A stretch of 64,000 bases of DNA, taken from assembly GCF_042140125.1 (NCBI RefSeq), contig NZ_CP159473.1; one strand, 5' to 3'. This stretch comes from Rhodophyticola sp017644125 (GTDB lineage: Bacteria; Pseudomonadota; Alphaproteobacteria; Rhodobacterales; Rhodobacteraceae). Positions 45,276-55,827 of the stretch are shown here, in pieces (the stretch's first letter is position 1; each line of letters begins with the position of its first letter). The position numbers and the translations under genes were made by a program. The notes under the pieces were generated by a model that was not told the origin of the DNA, made no database searches, and worked only from the letters and a program-made list of their open reading frames with translations.

Positions 45276-46217
45276 TCAGACCCCCTTCTCGTCGCGGTAC
45301 ATCTTCCACAGGAAGCCCGCGATATAGATCAGCATGATCAGGAAGAGGATGACCGCGATGGCGCTTCCATAGCCCATCCGGAATCCGAACTCGCTGAGCG
45401 CGACATCCCACATGTAGAAGGCCAGAACGCTGGTGGAGTAGAAGCCGGGCCCGCCATCGGTCATGATCGAGATCAGATCGAAGGAACGCAGCGCCCCGAT
45501 CACCGTGACGACGAAGGCGATGAAGGTCGCCGGCCGAAGCTGCGGCAGCACCACGTACCACAGCATCTTGGGACCCTTGGCGCCGTCCAGCCGTGCCGCC
45601 TCGATCTGTTCCGGATCCACCGCATTCAGGCCCGTGAGATAGAGGATCATGCAATAGGCCGTCTGCGGCCAGAGGCCGGCGGCGATGATGCCGTATGTGG
45701 CATAGCGCGTATCGCCCAGAATGTTCACCGGGCCCAGACCGACAAGGCCCAAAAGCTCGTTGATCATGCCGAAGGTCGGGTCGTAGAACCAGGTGAAGAC
45801 AAGGCCCACAACCACCTGGCTGATCACGAACGGAAAGAAAAACAGGGATTTGTAAAGGCGGATGCCGGTGACGGTCTGGTTCAGGAAAAGCGCGATGAAC
45901 AGACCGCCGGGGATCGCCAGAAGATAGAGGACCAGCCAGATCGCGTTGTTTCTGAGCGAGGTCCAGAAATCGGGATCGTCCCAGAGATCGCGGTAATTCT
46001 CCAGACCGACATAAACCGCCGTGCTGGTGCCATCGGGCCGGTCCAGCCCGTTCCAGTCGTAGAACGATATCTGGAAGCTCTGGATAATCGGGACAATGAC
46101 ATAGACCAAGAAAAACAGGAGGCCGGGCAGAAGGAACAGCCAGGGCGCGATGGCCTGCTGGCGGAACCGGCGCAGAGGCGCGGCAATCTCGGTTTCAGGC
46201 ATGGCTGTCATGGTCAT
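45276..46217 (-). CDS. Carbohydrate ABC transporter permease (MalF/UgpA type)
   Basis: 313 residues, about six membrane segments, beginning with a cytoplasmic tail and PWLFLLPGLLFFLVYVIVPI. The EAA loop is EQIEAARLDGAKGPKMLWYVVLP. The N-terminus has three in-frame ATGs within 16 bases, so the exact start is uncertain. It follows the binding-protein gene after a 168-base gap that contains two hairpins. Confidence 0.92.
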   Translation of the reverse strand: MTMTAMPETEIAAPLRRFRQQAIAPWLFLLPGLLFFLVYVIVPIIQSFQISFYDWNGLDRPDGTSTAVYVGLENYRDLWDDPDFWTSLRNNAIWLVLYLLAIPGGLFIALFLNQTVTGIRLYKSLFFFPFVISQVVVGLVFTWFYDPTFGMINELLGLVGLGPVNILGDTRYATYGIIAAGLWPQTAYCMILYLTGLNAVDPEQIEAARLDGAKGPKMLWYVVLPQLRPATFIAFVVTVIGALRSFDLISIMTDGGPGFYSTSVLAFYMWDVALSEFGFRMGYGSAIAVILFLIMLIYIAGFLWKMYRDEKGV

Positions 46218-46309
46218 GGCGGGGGCCCTCCGGCGAGCGGTTCACGCAGGCAGCACGCACCGCGGACGATCCAGATACAGCCGATGCATATCGGCGTGGG
46301 TCTGGTGGG

Positions 46310-46375
46310 GCGGCCCGCCGATCCGGAAACCGGCGGGCCGCAGATCCGCGGGGATGGGCCAAGGGACCCATCCCC
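46310..46375. repeat. Two tandem strong hairpins between binding-protein and permease genes
   Basis: First hairpin: GCGGCCCGCCG (46310-46320) pairs perfectly with CGGCGGGCCGC (46331-46341), 10-base loop. Second: GGGGATGGG (46350-46358) pairs with CCCATCCCC (46367-46375), 8-base loop. On the transcribed minus strand they come right after the binding-protein stop and lack a U-tract. They probably protect the upstream mRNA and lower expression of the distal genes. Confidence 0.75.
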
Positions 46376-46385
46376 GTTCGCATCC

Positions 46386-47651
46386 TCAATAGAAGCGCTG
46401 GCGCGCCTGTTCCAGACGGTCGAGAACCGAGTCGAGCGAGGAGGGATCGACCATGAAGGTCTGGAACCCCTGCATCGCCACCTGTGCCATCTCCGCCGGG
46501 GCGTCTCGATCGAAGAACTGCGCGATACCGCCGGGGCTGTTCTGGCTCAGCATCTCGAACCCGGCATTCAGGAACTCGTCGTCATCGACGGAGGACTGGG
46601 AGTTCACCGGCAACTGGCCCAGACCATCGCCGCCGTTGATCAGCGTCTGGTTTTCCGCCGAGGTCACGAACAGCAGGAAGGCCCGCGCCGCCTCCACGTT
46701 ATTGGCGCCCGAGGGGATGTGGAACGTATCGGTTGGCGCATCTTCGGCCATCTCAATCGAGGGATCGATCTGCGGGAACTGGTAGAACCCTATCTGATCG
46801 TCGGTGAGCCCCGCCTCGCGCATCGGCGCCACGGCAAAGTTGCCCATCAGATAGGCCGCGGCTTCGCCATTGACCATGAAGGGCAGCGCTTCCTGCCAGC
46901 TGTAGGTCTGATGATTTTCCAGAAACGCGCCCATGTCGATCAGTTGCTGCCAGTTGGCGAATGTGGCCCGGACGCGATCGTCGGTCCATGGGATCTCGCC
47001 ATTGGTCAGCGCCATGTGGAAGTCATAACCATTGGTGCGCATGTTCAGATAGTCGAACCAACCGCCGGCGGTCCACAGGAACTTGGTGCCGATAGTATAG
47101 CAGAACCGGCCGGAATCGATGATCGCCTGGCAGTTCGCAATCTCCTCGTCCCAGGTCTCGGGCGCTTCAAGCCCAAGTTCCTCGAAGATGTCCTCGCGGT
47201 AGTAAACACCCCACTGGTAATAGGTGTAGGGCACGCCATAGATGCCGTCGCCGATCGTCATTGAGGCCTGCGTTGAGGCCAGCGTCTCGGTCAGCCCGCC
47301 TTCTTCCCAGAGATCGGAGATATCGGTGAACAGGCCCGCCTCCACATAAGGCAGCATCCGGTTGCCCGCATACCAGTTCGCCACATCCGGCGGGTTGGCT
47401 TGAAGGAAGTTGCGGATCTGCGTCTTGTAGGCTTCCCGGTCGATGATCGTCAGTTCGATGTTCAGATCGGGGTGCATTTCGCCAAACCGCTCGACCATGC
47501 CTTCCATCACCGCGCGGGGCGCGGGGTTGGACATGTCCGAGAAGATCACAAGATCGCCCGAAAGCGCCGCGTGGCTCTCGGCAAAAGCCGAGCCAGACAG
47601 GATGGTGGCCGCCGCCAGGGCAGCAGCGCCGGTGGTAAAGATGGACCGCAT
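46386..47651 (-). CDS. Carbohydrate ABC transporter substrate-binding protein
   Basis: 421 residues, SBP_bac_1 family, with a Sec signal peptide MRSIFTTGAAALAAATILSG (cleavage near AFA-ES). VERFGEMHPDLNIELTIIDR and EGMPFMVNGEAAAYLMGNF-like blocks (LPFMVNGEAAAYLMGN) are typical of sugar-binding proteins. It is the promoter-proximal gene of the galactoside operon. With the two permeases and the UgpC-type ATPase encoded divergently it forms a complete importer, most likely for alpha- and beta-galactosides. Confidence 0.92.
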   Translation of the reverse strand: MRSIFTTGAAALAAATILSGSAFAESHAALSGDLVIFSDMSNPAPRAVMEGMVERFGEMHPDLNIELTIIDREAYKTQIRNFLQANPPDVANWYAGNRMLPYVEAGLFTDISDLWEEGGLTETLASTQASMTIGDGIYGVPYTYYQWGVYYREDIFEELGLEAPETWDEEIANCQAIIDSGRFCYTIGTKFLWTAGGWFDYLNMRTNGYDFHMALTNGEIPWTDDRVRATFANWQQLIDMGAFLENHQTYSWQEALPFMVNGEAAAYLMGNFAVAPMREAGLTDDQIGFYQFPQIDPSIEMAEDAPTDTFHIPSGANNVEAARAFLLFVTSAENQTLINGGDGLGQLPVNSQSSVDDDEFLNAGFEMLSQNSPGGIAQFFDRDAPAEMAQVAMQGFQTFMVDPSSLDSVLDRLEQARQRFY

Positions 47652-47679
47652 GGTTTCCTCCCGATTGGTTCCATTATGT

Positions 47680-47692
47680 GAAACTTAGTTTC
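47680..47692. promoter_or_regulatory. Likely IclR operator in the divergent galactoside promoter
   Basis: GAAAC-TTA-GTTTC, a perfect 5-bp dyad, lies in an AT-rich 130-base gap between the binding-protein gene and the IclR gene. It is flanked by ATTATG (47673) and CATAAT (47705), also mutually inverted. The arrangement suits a dimeric IclR-family regulator controlling both directions. Inference from position and symmetry. Confidence 0.5.
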
Positions 47693-47780
47693 TTATATTG
47701 AAATCATAATGCGACTCGGCTTAGGGTTGTCAACAGTTTCCTCCGCACCGCCAGAGTGCCGACCGAGAACGGAGGACGCG

Positions 47781-48623
47781 ATGGGAGGAACAGTTTTGGG
47801 ACATGCCGCGGACAATTCCGGCGACAAACCCGGTGACGGAACCGTGGGCAAGGCGCTTGGCGTTCTGGACGAAGTGGCCGGGTTCGGCCGTCCGGTCCGG
47901 TTCGGCGAATTGCTTTCGCAGAGCCCCTATCCCAAGGCCACGCTCTACCGGTTTCTCCAGACCCTCACCAATCAGGGCATGCTGGCCTACGAGCCCGAAC
48001 GGCAGACCTATACGCTTGGCATCCGGCTGGTCCGGCTGGCTCATGCGGCATGGCAGACCTCGTCGCTTGCCCCCATCGCACGGCCCCATATCGACCTGTT
48101 GAGCGAGGCCGTGGGGGAAACCGTGCATCTAGCGCAGCTTGACGCGGCCCAGGTTCTTTATGTCGACAAGCGGAACGCGCGCGAACCGCTGCCGATGTAT
48201 TCGCAGGCAGGCAAGATCGGCCCGGCCTATTGCACCGGAGTGGGCAAGGCGATGATCGCCTTTCTCCCCGAGGACGACCTGTCGCCCATACTGGCGCAGC
48301 AGTCCTTTCACCGCTTCACGCCGAACACGCTTGCCTCCGAAGCCGCGCTTCGCACCGAACTGGCGCGCATCCGGTCGCGCGGATACGCTTTTGACAGGGA
48401 AGAACACGAGCCGGGCATCATCTGCGTCGCGCTTCCGATTCTGACCGCGCGCGGCCGGGTTCTCGGCGCGCTGTCGGTCACATCCTCGACGGAACGCACC
48501 TCTCTGGATGCGCTGGAAGACCATGTTCCGCTTATCTGGCGAACCACGCAAGCCATCGCGGAGGAGGCGCAAAGCTGGCGCTTTCCCGATGCGGACACCA
48601 CACCGAAAATCGGGAGGGGATAA
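47781..48623 (+). CDS. IclR family transcriptional regulator
   Basis: 280 residues from the ATG at 47781, chosen because GGAGG stands eight bases upstream; an in-frame ATG at 47709 would extend across the operator. The N-terminal winged helix (VGKALGVLDEVAGFG, then PYPKATLYRFLQTLTNQGML) is followed by the IclR ligand domain (GETVHLAQLDAAQVLYVDKR, GKIGPAYCTGVGKAMIAFL, REEHEPGIICVALPI). It probably regulates the divergent galactoside operon in response to galactose or a pathway acid. Confidence 0.9.
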   Translation: MGGTVLGHAADNSGDKPGDGTVGKALGVLDEVAGFGRPVRFGELLSQSPYPKATLYRFLQTLTNQGMLAYEPERQTYTLGIRLVRLAHAAWQTSSLAPIARPHIDLLSEAVGETVHLAQLDAAQVLYVDKRNAREPLPMYSQAGKIGPAYCTGVGKAMIAFLPEDDLSPILAQQSFHRFTPNTLASEAALRTELARIRSRGYAFDREEHEPGIICVALPILTARGRVLGALSVTSSTERTSLDALEDHVPLIWRTTQAIAEEAQSWRFPDADTTPKIGRG

Positions 48624-48626
48624 CCC

Positions 48627-49682
48627 ATGTCAGGCGTCACACTCAGCAATGTGGTGAAGAAGTACGGTGATGTGAAGGTCATCCACGGGGTCGATCTGCA
48701 AATCGATCATGGCGATTTCTGCGTCTTTGTCGGGCCGTCGGGCTGCGGGAAATCCACGCTTCTGCGCATGGTGGCCGGGCTGGAGGAGACGACGGGCGGC
48801 CGGATCGAGATCGGCGACCGCGACGTCACACATATGGACCCCGCAGATCGCGGGGTGGCGATGGTGTTCCAGACCTACGCGCTTTATCCGCACATGACTG
48901 TGGCCGAGAACATGGGCTTCGGCCTCAAGATGAACGGCCATCCGAAGGAAGAGATCCGGAAGAAGGTGACGGAGGCCTCCCGCGTCCTGAAGCTCGACGA
49001 CTACCTGGCCCGCAAACCCAAGGCCCTGTCGGGTGGCCAGCGGCAGCGTGTCGCCATCGGGCGGGCCATCGTGCGCGGGCCCGAGGTGTTCCTCTTCGAC
49101 GAGCCGCTGTCCAATCTGGACGCCGAATTGCGGGTCGAGATGCGGGTGGAAATCGCGCGCCTGCATCAGGAGATCGGCGCCACGATGATCTATGTCACCC
49201 ATGATCAAGTGGAGGCGATGACGCTGGCCGACAAGATCGTGGTTCTGCGCGCCGGCATCATCGAACAGGCCGGGCGCCCGCTGGATCTCTACAACGATCC
49301 GGACAATCAGTTCGTGGCAGGCTTTATCGGCTCGCCAGCGATGAATTTCTTCCCCGGTCAGGCCGCCGCGGGGTTGGTGACCGTACCGGGCCTCGGCGGC
49401 GCGGAAATGGCGCCGGGCCTTACCAGTATCGGCACCGGCGCGGTAACCGTGGGCCTGCGACCGCAGCATCTGAAGATCGTCGAGGGGGAAACCCATCGCG
49501 TCGATCTCAGCGAACAGCTTGGCGGTGTGGCCTATCATTATCTGACGGCGCAGGACGGCACGCGCATCATCGTCGAAGCCCATGACCAGACCGCGCCCGC
49601 GCCCGGCAGCACCGTGGGGCTCAGCTTCGATCCCGATGCGCCACTGTTCTTCGACGCGGACTCCGGCCTGCGCCTGCGATAA
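48627..49682 (+). CDS. Sugar ABC transporter ATPase (UgpC/MalK type)
   Basis: 351 residues. Walker A is GPSGCGKSTLLR, the signature is ALSGGQRQRVAIGRAI and Walker B is VFLFDEPLSNLD. AMVFQTYALYPHMTV is the Q-loop of the MalK group. The C-terminal TOBE domain (GAVTVGLRPQHLKIV) is a regulatory platform. It follows the IclR gene after 3 bases, so the importer ATPase is transcribed away from the rest of the transporter but from the same control region. Confidence 0.93.
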   Translation: MSGVTLSNVVKKYGDVKVIHGVDLQIDHGDFCVFVGPSGCGKSTLLRMVAGLEETTGGRIEIGDRDVTHMDPADRGVAMVFQTYALYPHMTVAENMGFGLKMNGHPKEEIRKKVTEASRVLKLDDYLARKPKALSGGQRQRVAIGRAIVRGPEVFLFDEPLSNLDAELRVEMRVEIARLHQEIGATMIYVTHDQVEAMTLADKIVVLRAGIIEQAGRPLDLYNDPDNQFVAGFIGSPAMNFFPGQAAAGLVTVPGLGGAEMAPGLTSIGTGAVTVGLRPQHLKIVEGETHRVDLSEQLGGVAYHYLTAQDGTRIIVEAHDQTAPAPGSTVGLSFDPDAPLFFDADSGLRLR

Positions 49683-49845
49683 TGCCCGCCACATTGGCAA
49701 CATGCTCCGGCTCGGCCTGAAAACCCGGCATGTCACACAACTGACGGAGGTGTTACTCGCCTCCGGCCACAAGATATTGGACTTCGGCACAATTCGGGTT
49801 TAGCTGGATGCCGAAGAGGTCGAACAACCGACAGGCACCCCGTTC

Positions 49846-50847
49846 ATGCGCCGCTTGATGTCTCGCCGCACCTTGCTTGGGGCTCTGCCCGCAACGCTGG
49901 CCGCACCTGCGCTTCTGGCGCAGACGCCGCCGCGCCCCGATGATCTGGCAACCCATGCCGACGGGCTCGATCAGCTTCGCACGCTGATCATCACGGTCGG
50001 CGGGCAGACCCGATTCGCAAACGCATTCGGCGGTCGCAGGCTTGACCAGACAGCCAATATCAAATCCGTCTCGAAAACCGTTCTTGCCACGCTGACCGGC
50101 ATCGCCATCGACCGCGGCATTCTGGAAGGCCCTGATCAACCGGTTCTGCCCATTTTGGGGCGCGCGCCCTTCGGGGACGCACGGGATGATCTGACCATCG
50201 GCGATCTTCTGTCGATGCGTGCCGGGCTGGAAAGCACCTCGGGCGAGAATTACGGCGCCTGGATCGCCAGCCGCGACTGGGTCGACTACGCGCTGACCCG
50301 CGATCTGGTCGGCAGGCCGGGCGGACGGTTCATCTATTCCACCGGCTCGTGGCACATCCTTGGCGCGGCGTTGTCGCAGGCCAGCGGGCTCAGCCTGCTG
50401 GAGATGGCCCGCGCATGGCTTGGCGCGCCGATGGGCATCGCTTTCGCGCCCTGGGTGCAGGACCGTCGGGGCCGCTATCTCGGCGGCAACGAGATGGCGA
50501 TGACGCCAAGCGATCTGGCGCGGATCGGCGAGTTGGTTCTCAATGACGGTCGCGTCGGCGACGAGCAGGTGGTGAGCGCCGAATGGATCCACACCTCCTG
50601 GCAGCCACGGGGGCGCTCGCGCTGGTCGGGCGACGCCTATGGATATGGCTGGTTCCTCACCAGCTTTGCCGGTCAGCAAGCCTGTTACGGCCGGGGCTAT
50701 GGCGGCCAGATGCTGGTGGTGGTGCCCGCGCTGGACATGTCGATCTCCATCACATCCGATCCGACCCTGCCCGCGCGATCCGGCGGATATTTCAGCGACC
50801 TGCGCGCGCTGGTGGATCACGCGGTCGCCGATTTCGCGACCGCATGA
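49846..50847 (+). CDS. Serine hydrolase, beta-lactamase/penicillin-binding-like
   Basis: 333 residues with a Tat-like signal (MRRLMSRRTLLGALPATLAA, cleavage near LLA-QT). The class C beta-lactamase fold is indicated by S-x-x-K (IKSVSKTVLATL), YST in FIYSTGSWHILGAAL at the Y-x-N/S position, and GYGGQMLVVVP near the C-terminus for the third motif. The family covers esterases, D-amino-acid amidases and related enzymes, so real beta-lactamase activity should not be assumed. It is likely periplasmic. Confidence 0.85.
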   Translation: MRRLMSRRTLLGALPATLAAPALLAQTPPRPDDLATHADGLDQLRTLIITVGGQTRFANAFGGRRLDQTANIKSVSKTVLATLTGIAIDRGILEGPDQPVLPILGRAPFGDARDDLTIGDLLSMRAGLESTSGENYGAWIASRDWVDYALTRDLVGRPGGRFIYSTGSWHILGAALSQASGLSLLEMARAWLGAPMGIAFAPWVQDRRGRYLGGNEMAMTPSDLARIGELVLNDGRVGDEQVVSAEWIHTSWQPRGRSRWSGDAYGYGWFLTSFAGQQACYGRGYGGQMLVVVPALDMSISITSDPTLPARSGGYFSDLRALVDHAVADFATA

Positions 50848-50854
50848 CCGCCGG

Positions 50855-51252
50855 TCAGGGCGCGTCCTGCCCGACCTCGGACAGGTCTTTCAGGATCGGG
50901 CAATCCGGCCGGTGATCGCCGGCGCATTTCTCGACCAGATCGGCCAGCGTATCGCGCATCGCTGACAGTTCCTTCATCTTTTCCTCGATCTCGGCCAGAT
51001 GCGTCTTGGCGATGCGCTTCACATCCGCCGATGCACGGCCCCGATCCTCGTAAAGCGCCAGCAACGCCCGGCATTCCTCGATCGAAAAGCCCAGACCGCG
51101 CGCCCGGCCCAGAAAGGCCAGTTTGTGAACATGCGCGTCGGTGAAGCTACGGTAATCATTGGTGCCGCGCAGGGGGTGGACCAGTCCGATTTCCTCATAG
51201 TAGCGGATGGTTTTCGCCGGCAACCCGGTCCGCTCCGCCACATCGCCGATAT

Positions 51253-51256
<4 letters not shown>
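50855..51256 (-). CDS. cueR: MerR family copper-responsive regulator
   Basis: 133 residues. The N-terminal MNIGDVAERTGLPAKTIRYY is the MerR winged helix, followed by the long dimerisation helix. The C-terminal metal loop CAGDHRPDCPI has Cys111 and Cys119 spaced as in CueR, which binds Cu(I), Ag(I) or Au(I). It is coupled to copA by an ATGA overlap, so it is probably autoregulated from the promoter at 53707-53737. Confidence 0.92.
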
Positions 51257-53676
<2,420 letters not shown>

Positions 53677-53706
53677 CGGGCAGGTCCTGCATTTGCGGTC
53701 CTGCTC

Positions 53707-53737
53707 CACATAAGGCTTCCAGCAACTGGAAGGTCAA
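53707..53737 (-). promoter_or_regulatory. CueR-type promoter of copA-cueR
   Basis: Read on the minus strand: -35 TTGACC (53737-53732), a 19-base spacer, and -10 TATGTG (53712-53707). The spacer holds the palindrome CTTCCAG-TTG-CTGGAAG (53716-53732), the known CueR box form. The over-long 19-bp spacing is the hallmark of MerR-activated promoters. Transcription should start near 53700. The -35 lies 8 bases from the hemC stop. Confidence 0.9.
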
Positions 53738-53744
53738 GGGCTTT

Positions 53745-54695
53745 CTATCCGGTAATCCAGTCGAAAAACCCTTCTCCCGCCTCGGCCCGCAACGTGGCCG
53801 CCATCGCGGCGCCCAGTTCGGCCCCGTCTTCAACCGGTGCGCGCCTGTCGTCGTTCAGCGCTTCGGACCCGTCCGGCCGCAGGATCTCTCCGCGCAGGCG
53901 CAGCGTGCCGCCATCCAGCTCGGCCAGCCCCGCAATCGGCGTCTCGCAGGATCCGTCGAGCCCTGCGAGAAACGCCCGTTCGGCCGCAAGCCGCTGGCCG
54001 GTCGGCCCGTCATGGATGGCCTCCAGCAGCGTCGCCGCCCGGCTGTCCTCCGCCCGTCTTTCGATGCCTATGGCGCCCTGGGCCACGGCCGGCAGCACGT
54101 CCTCCACCTCGATCGCCGATTTCACCACATCTTCCATGCCCAGCCGGCGCAACCCCGCCATTGCAAGGAATGTGGCATCCGCCACCCCGTTGCCCAGCTT
54201 CATCATCCGGGTCTGCACATTGCCGCGAAACTCCACCACCTCCAGATCGGGCCGCCGCGCCATAAGCTGCGCCCGCCGGCGCAGGCTGGACGTGCCGACC
54301 TTGGCACCGGCTTCCAGATCGCCCATCGCGTCATGGGTCAGCGACACGAACGCATCGCGCACATCCTCGCGCGGCAGATAGGTATCCAGCAGCAGCCCCC
54401 GCGGCTGCTCCACCGGCATGTCTTTCATCGAGTGGACGGCAATGTCGATCTTGCCCGACAACATGTCCTCCTCGATTTCCTTGGTGAACAGGCCCTTGCC
54501 CCCGATCTCCTTCAAAGGCCGGTCCAGCACCTTGTCGCCGGTGGTCTTGATGATCACGATCTGAAACGCCTCGAACGGCAGATCGAAGGCTTTTGCCAGT
54601 CTGGCACGGGTCTCGTTGGCCTGCGCCAGCGCGAGCGGCGAGCCGCGGGTTCCGATCTTCAGCGGCGAGGCGGGGGAGGGCATTTCGGTCGTCAT
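53745..54695 (-). CDS. hemC: Hydroxymethylbilane synthase (porphobilinogen deaminase)
   Basis: 316 residues. LKIGTRGSPLALAQANETRA opens the protein, with VIIKTTGDKV, HSMKDMP and TSSLRRRAQL following as substrate-binding arginine regions. Cys250 in GLDGSCETPI is the attachment site of the dipyrromethane cofactor. It polymerises four porphobilinogens to hydroxymethylbilane in heme and bacteriochlorophyll synthesis. Divergent from hemE across a 100-base region with a PpsR-like palindrome. Confidence 0.95.
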   Translation of the reverse strand: MTTEMPSPASPLKIGTRGSPLALAQANETRARLAKAFDLPFEAFQIVIIKTTGDKVLDRPLKEIGGKGLFTKEIEEDMLSGKIDIAVHSMKDMPVEQPRGLLLDTYLPREDVRDAFVSLTHDAMGDLEAGAKVGTSSLRRRAQLMARRPDLEVVEFRGNVQTRMMKLGNGVADATFLAMAGLRRLGMEDVVKSAIEVEDVLPAVAQGAIGIERRAEDSRAATLLEAIHDGPTGQRLAAERAFLAGLDGSCETPIAGLAELDGGTLRLRGEILRPDGSEALNDDRRAPVEDGAELGAAMAATLRAEAGEGFFDWITG

Positions 54696-54711
54696 TTCAT
54701 ATTCCTATATG

Positions 54712-54729
54712 TGTCAACTTGTCTTGACA
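54712..54729. promoter_or_regulatory. PpsR/CrtJ-like palindrome between hemC and hemE
   Basis: TGTCAA-CTTGTC-TTGACA fits TGT-N12-ACA, and the fuller form TGTC-N10-GACA, exactly. This is the binding consensus of the redox/light repressor PpsR (CrtJ) of phototrophic Rhodobacteraceae. It lies 17 bases from the hemC start and 67 from the hemE start, so it could control both. The right arm can also serve as a TTGACA -35 element for hemE. Actual binding is inferred. Confidence 0.7.
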
Positions 54730-54795
54730 ACGGGCCTTGGCTTGACAGTTTGCCCGCCGGACGGGACGGTGCGGCGACGACAAAGGATCATACGA

Positions 54796-55827
54796 ATGCC
54801 TGACACCAAATTACTCCTCCGCAGCCTCGCCGGCGAGACATTGCCAACCCCGCCCGTCTGGATGATGCGGCAGGCCGGGCGCTATCTTCCAGAATACCGG
54901 GAAACGCGCGCGGAGGCGGGGGACTTCTTGTCGCTCTGCTACAATTCCGATCTGGCCGCCGAGGTGACGTTGCAGCCGATCCGCCGTTATGGTTTCGACG
55001 CGGCGATCCTGTTCGCCGATATCCTGCTCTTGCCCGATGCGCTTGGGGCGGATGTCTGGTTCGTCACCGGCGAAGGCCCGCGGCTGTCAACCATCACCGG
55101 ACCCGAAGGGCTTGCGCCTCTGAAGGGCAAGGATGACATCCACGATCACATGGCGCCGGTCTACGAAACGCTCCGCATCCTGTCGCGTGAGCTTCCGGCG
55201 GAGACCGCGCTGATCGGCTTTGCAGGCGCGCCCTGGACGGTTGCGACCTACATGATCGCCGGGCGCGGCACGCCGGATCAGGCCCCGGCTCACAAGCTGA
55301 AGGCCGAGGATCGCGCGACATTCGATGCGCTGCTGCACCTTCTGACCGAGGCAACGATCGAGTATCTCTCCAAACAGGTGGAGGCCGGCGCGGAGGTGGT
55401 GAAGCTCTTCGACAGCTGGGCCGGGTCGCTGAAAGGCGACGACTTCGCGAAATACGCGCTGGCGCCCGCGAAGCGGATCATATCCGAGCTGAAATCCCGC
55501 CACCCCGGCCTGCCCGTCATCGCCTTCCCGCGCGAAGCCGGCAACGCCTATCTGGGGTTCGCGAAGGCCGTCGGCGCCGACGGGCTTGCCATCGACACGT
55601 CGGTGGATGCCGCATGGGCGGCGAAACACCTCCAACCTGACAGCTGCATTCAGGGCAATCTGGACCCCCGGCACATGGTCACCGGGGGGCAGGCGCTGGT
55701 CGATGATACCCGCGCCATCGTCGAGGCATTCAGGGGCGGGCCGCACATCTTCAACCTGGGCCATGGCATCACCCCGGACGCGGACCCCGAGAACGTACAC
55801 CGGATGCTGGAGGCGATCCGCGGCTGA
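54796..55827 (+). CDS. hemE: Uroporphyrinogen decarboxylase
   Basis: 343 residues from the ATG at 54796. PPVWMMRQAGRYLPEYRETR is the signature with the substrate-binding Arg pair; RYGFDAAILFADILLLPDAL, GFAGAPWTVATYMIAG and FNLGHGITPDADPENV are further conserved blocks. It removes four carboxyl groups from uroporphyrinogen III to give coproporphyrinogen III. Its stop overlaps the following FAD oxidoreductase gene by one base (TGATG). Confidence 0.96.
   Translation: MPDTKLLLRSLAGETLPTPPVWMMRQAGRYLPEYRETRAEAGDFLSLCYNSDLAAEVTLQPIRRYGFDAAILFADILLLPDALGADVWFVTGEGPRLSTITGPEGLAPLKGKDDIHDHMAPVYETLRILSRELPAETALIGFAGAPWTVATYMIAGRGTPDQAPAHKLKAEDRATFDALLHLLTEATIEYLSKQVEAGAEVVKLFDSWAGSLKGDDFAKYALAPAKRIISELKSRHPGLPVIAFPREAGNAYLGFAKAVGADGLAIDTSVDAAWAAKHLQPDSCIQGNLDPRHMVTGGQALVDDTRAIVEAFRGGPHIFNLGHGITPDADPENVHRMLEAIRG

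Noticed and set aside
44460..47264. A 934-codon plus-strand frame across the permease and binding-protein genes
   Set aside because: His/Arg/Gln-rich composition typical of antisense frames in high-GC DNA, and it covers three well-recognised minus-strand ABC genes.
49745..49765. CGGAGG/CCTCCG stem after the UgpC-type ATPase gene
   Set aside because: Only 6 bp with a 9-base loop and no U-tract; too weak to call a terminator.
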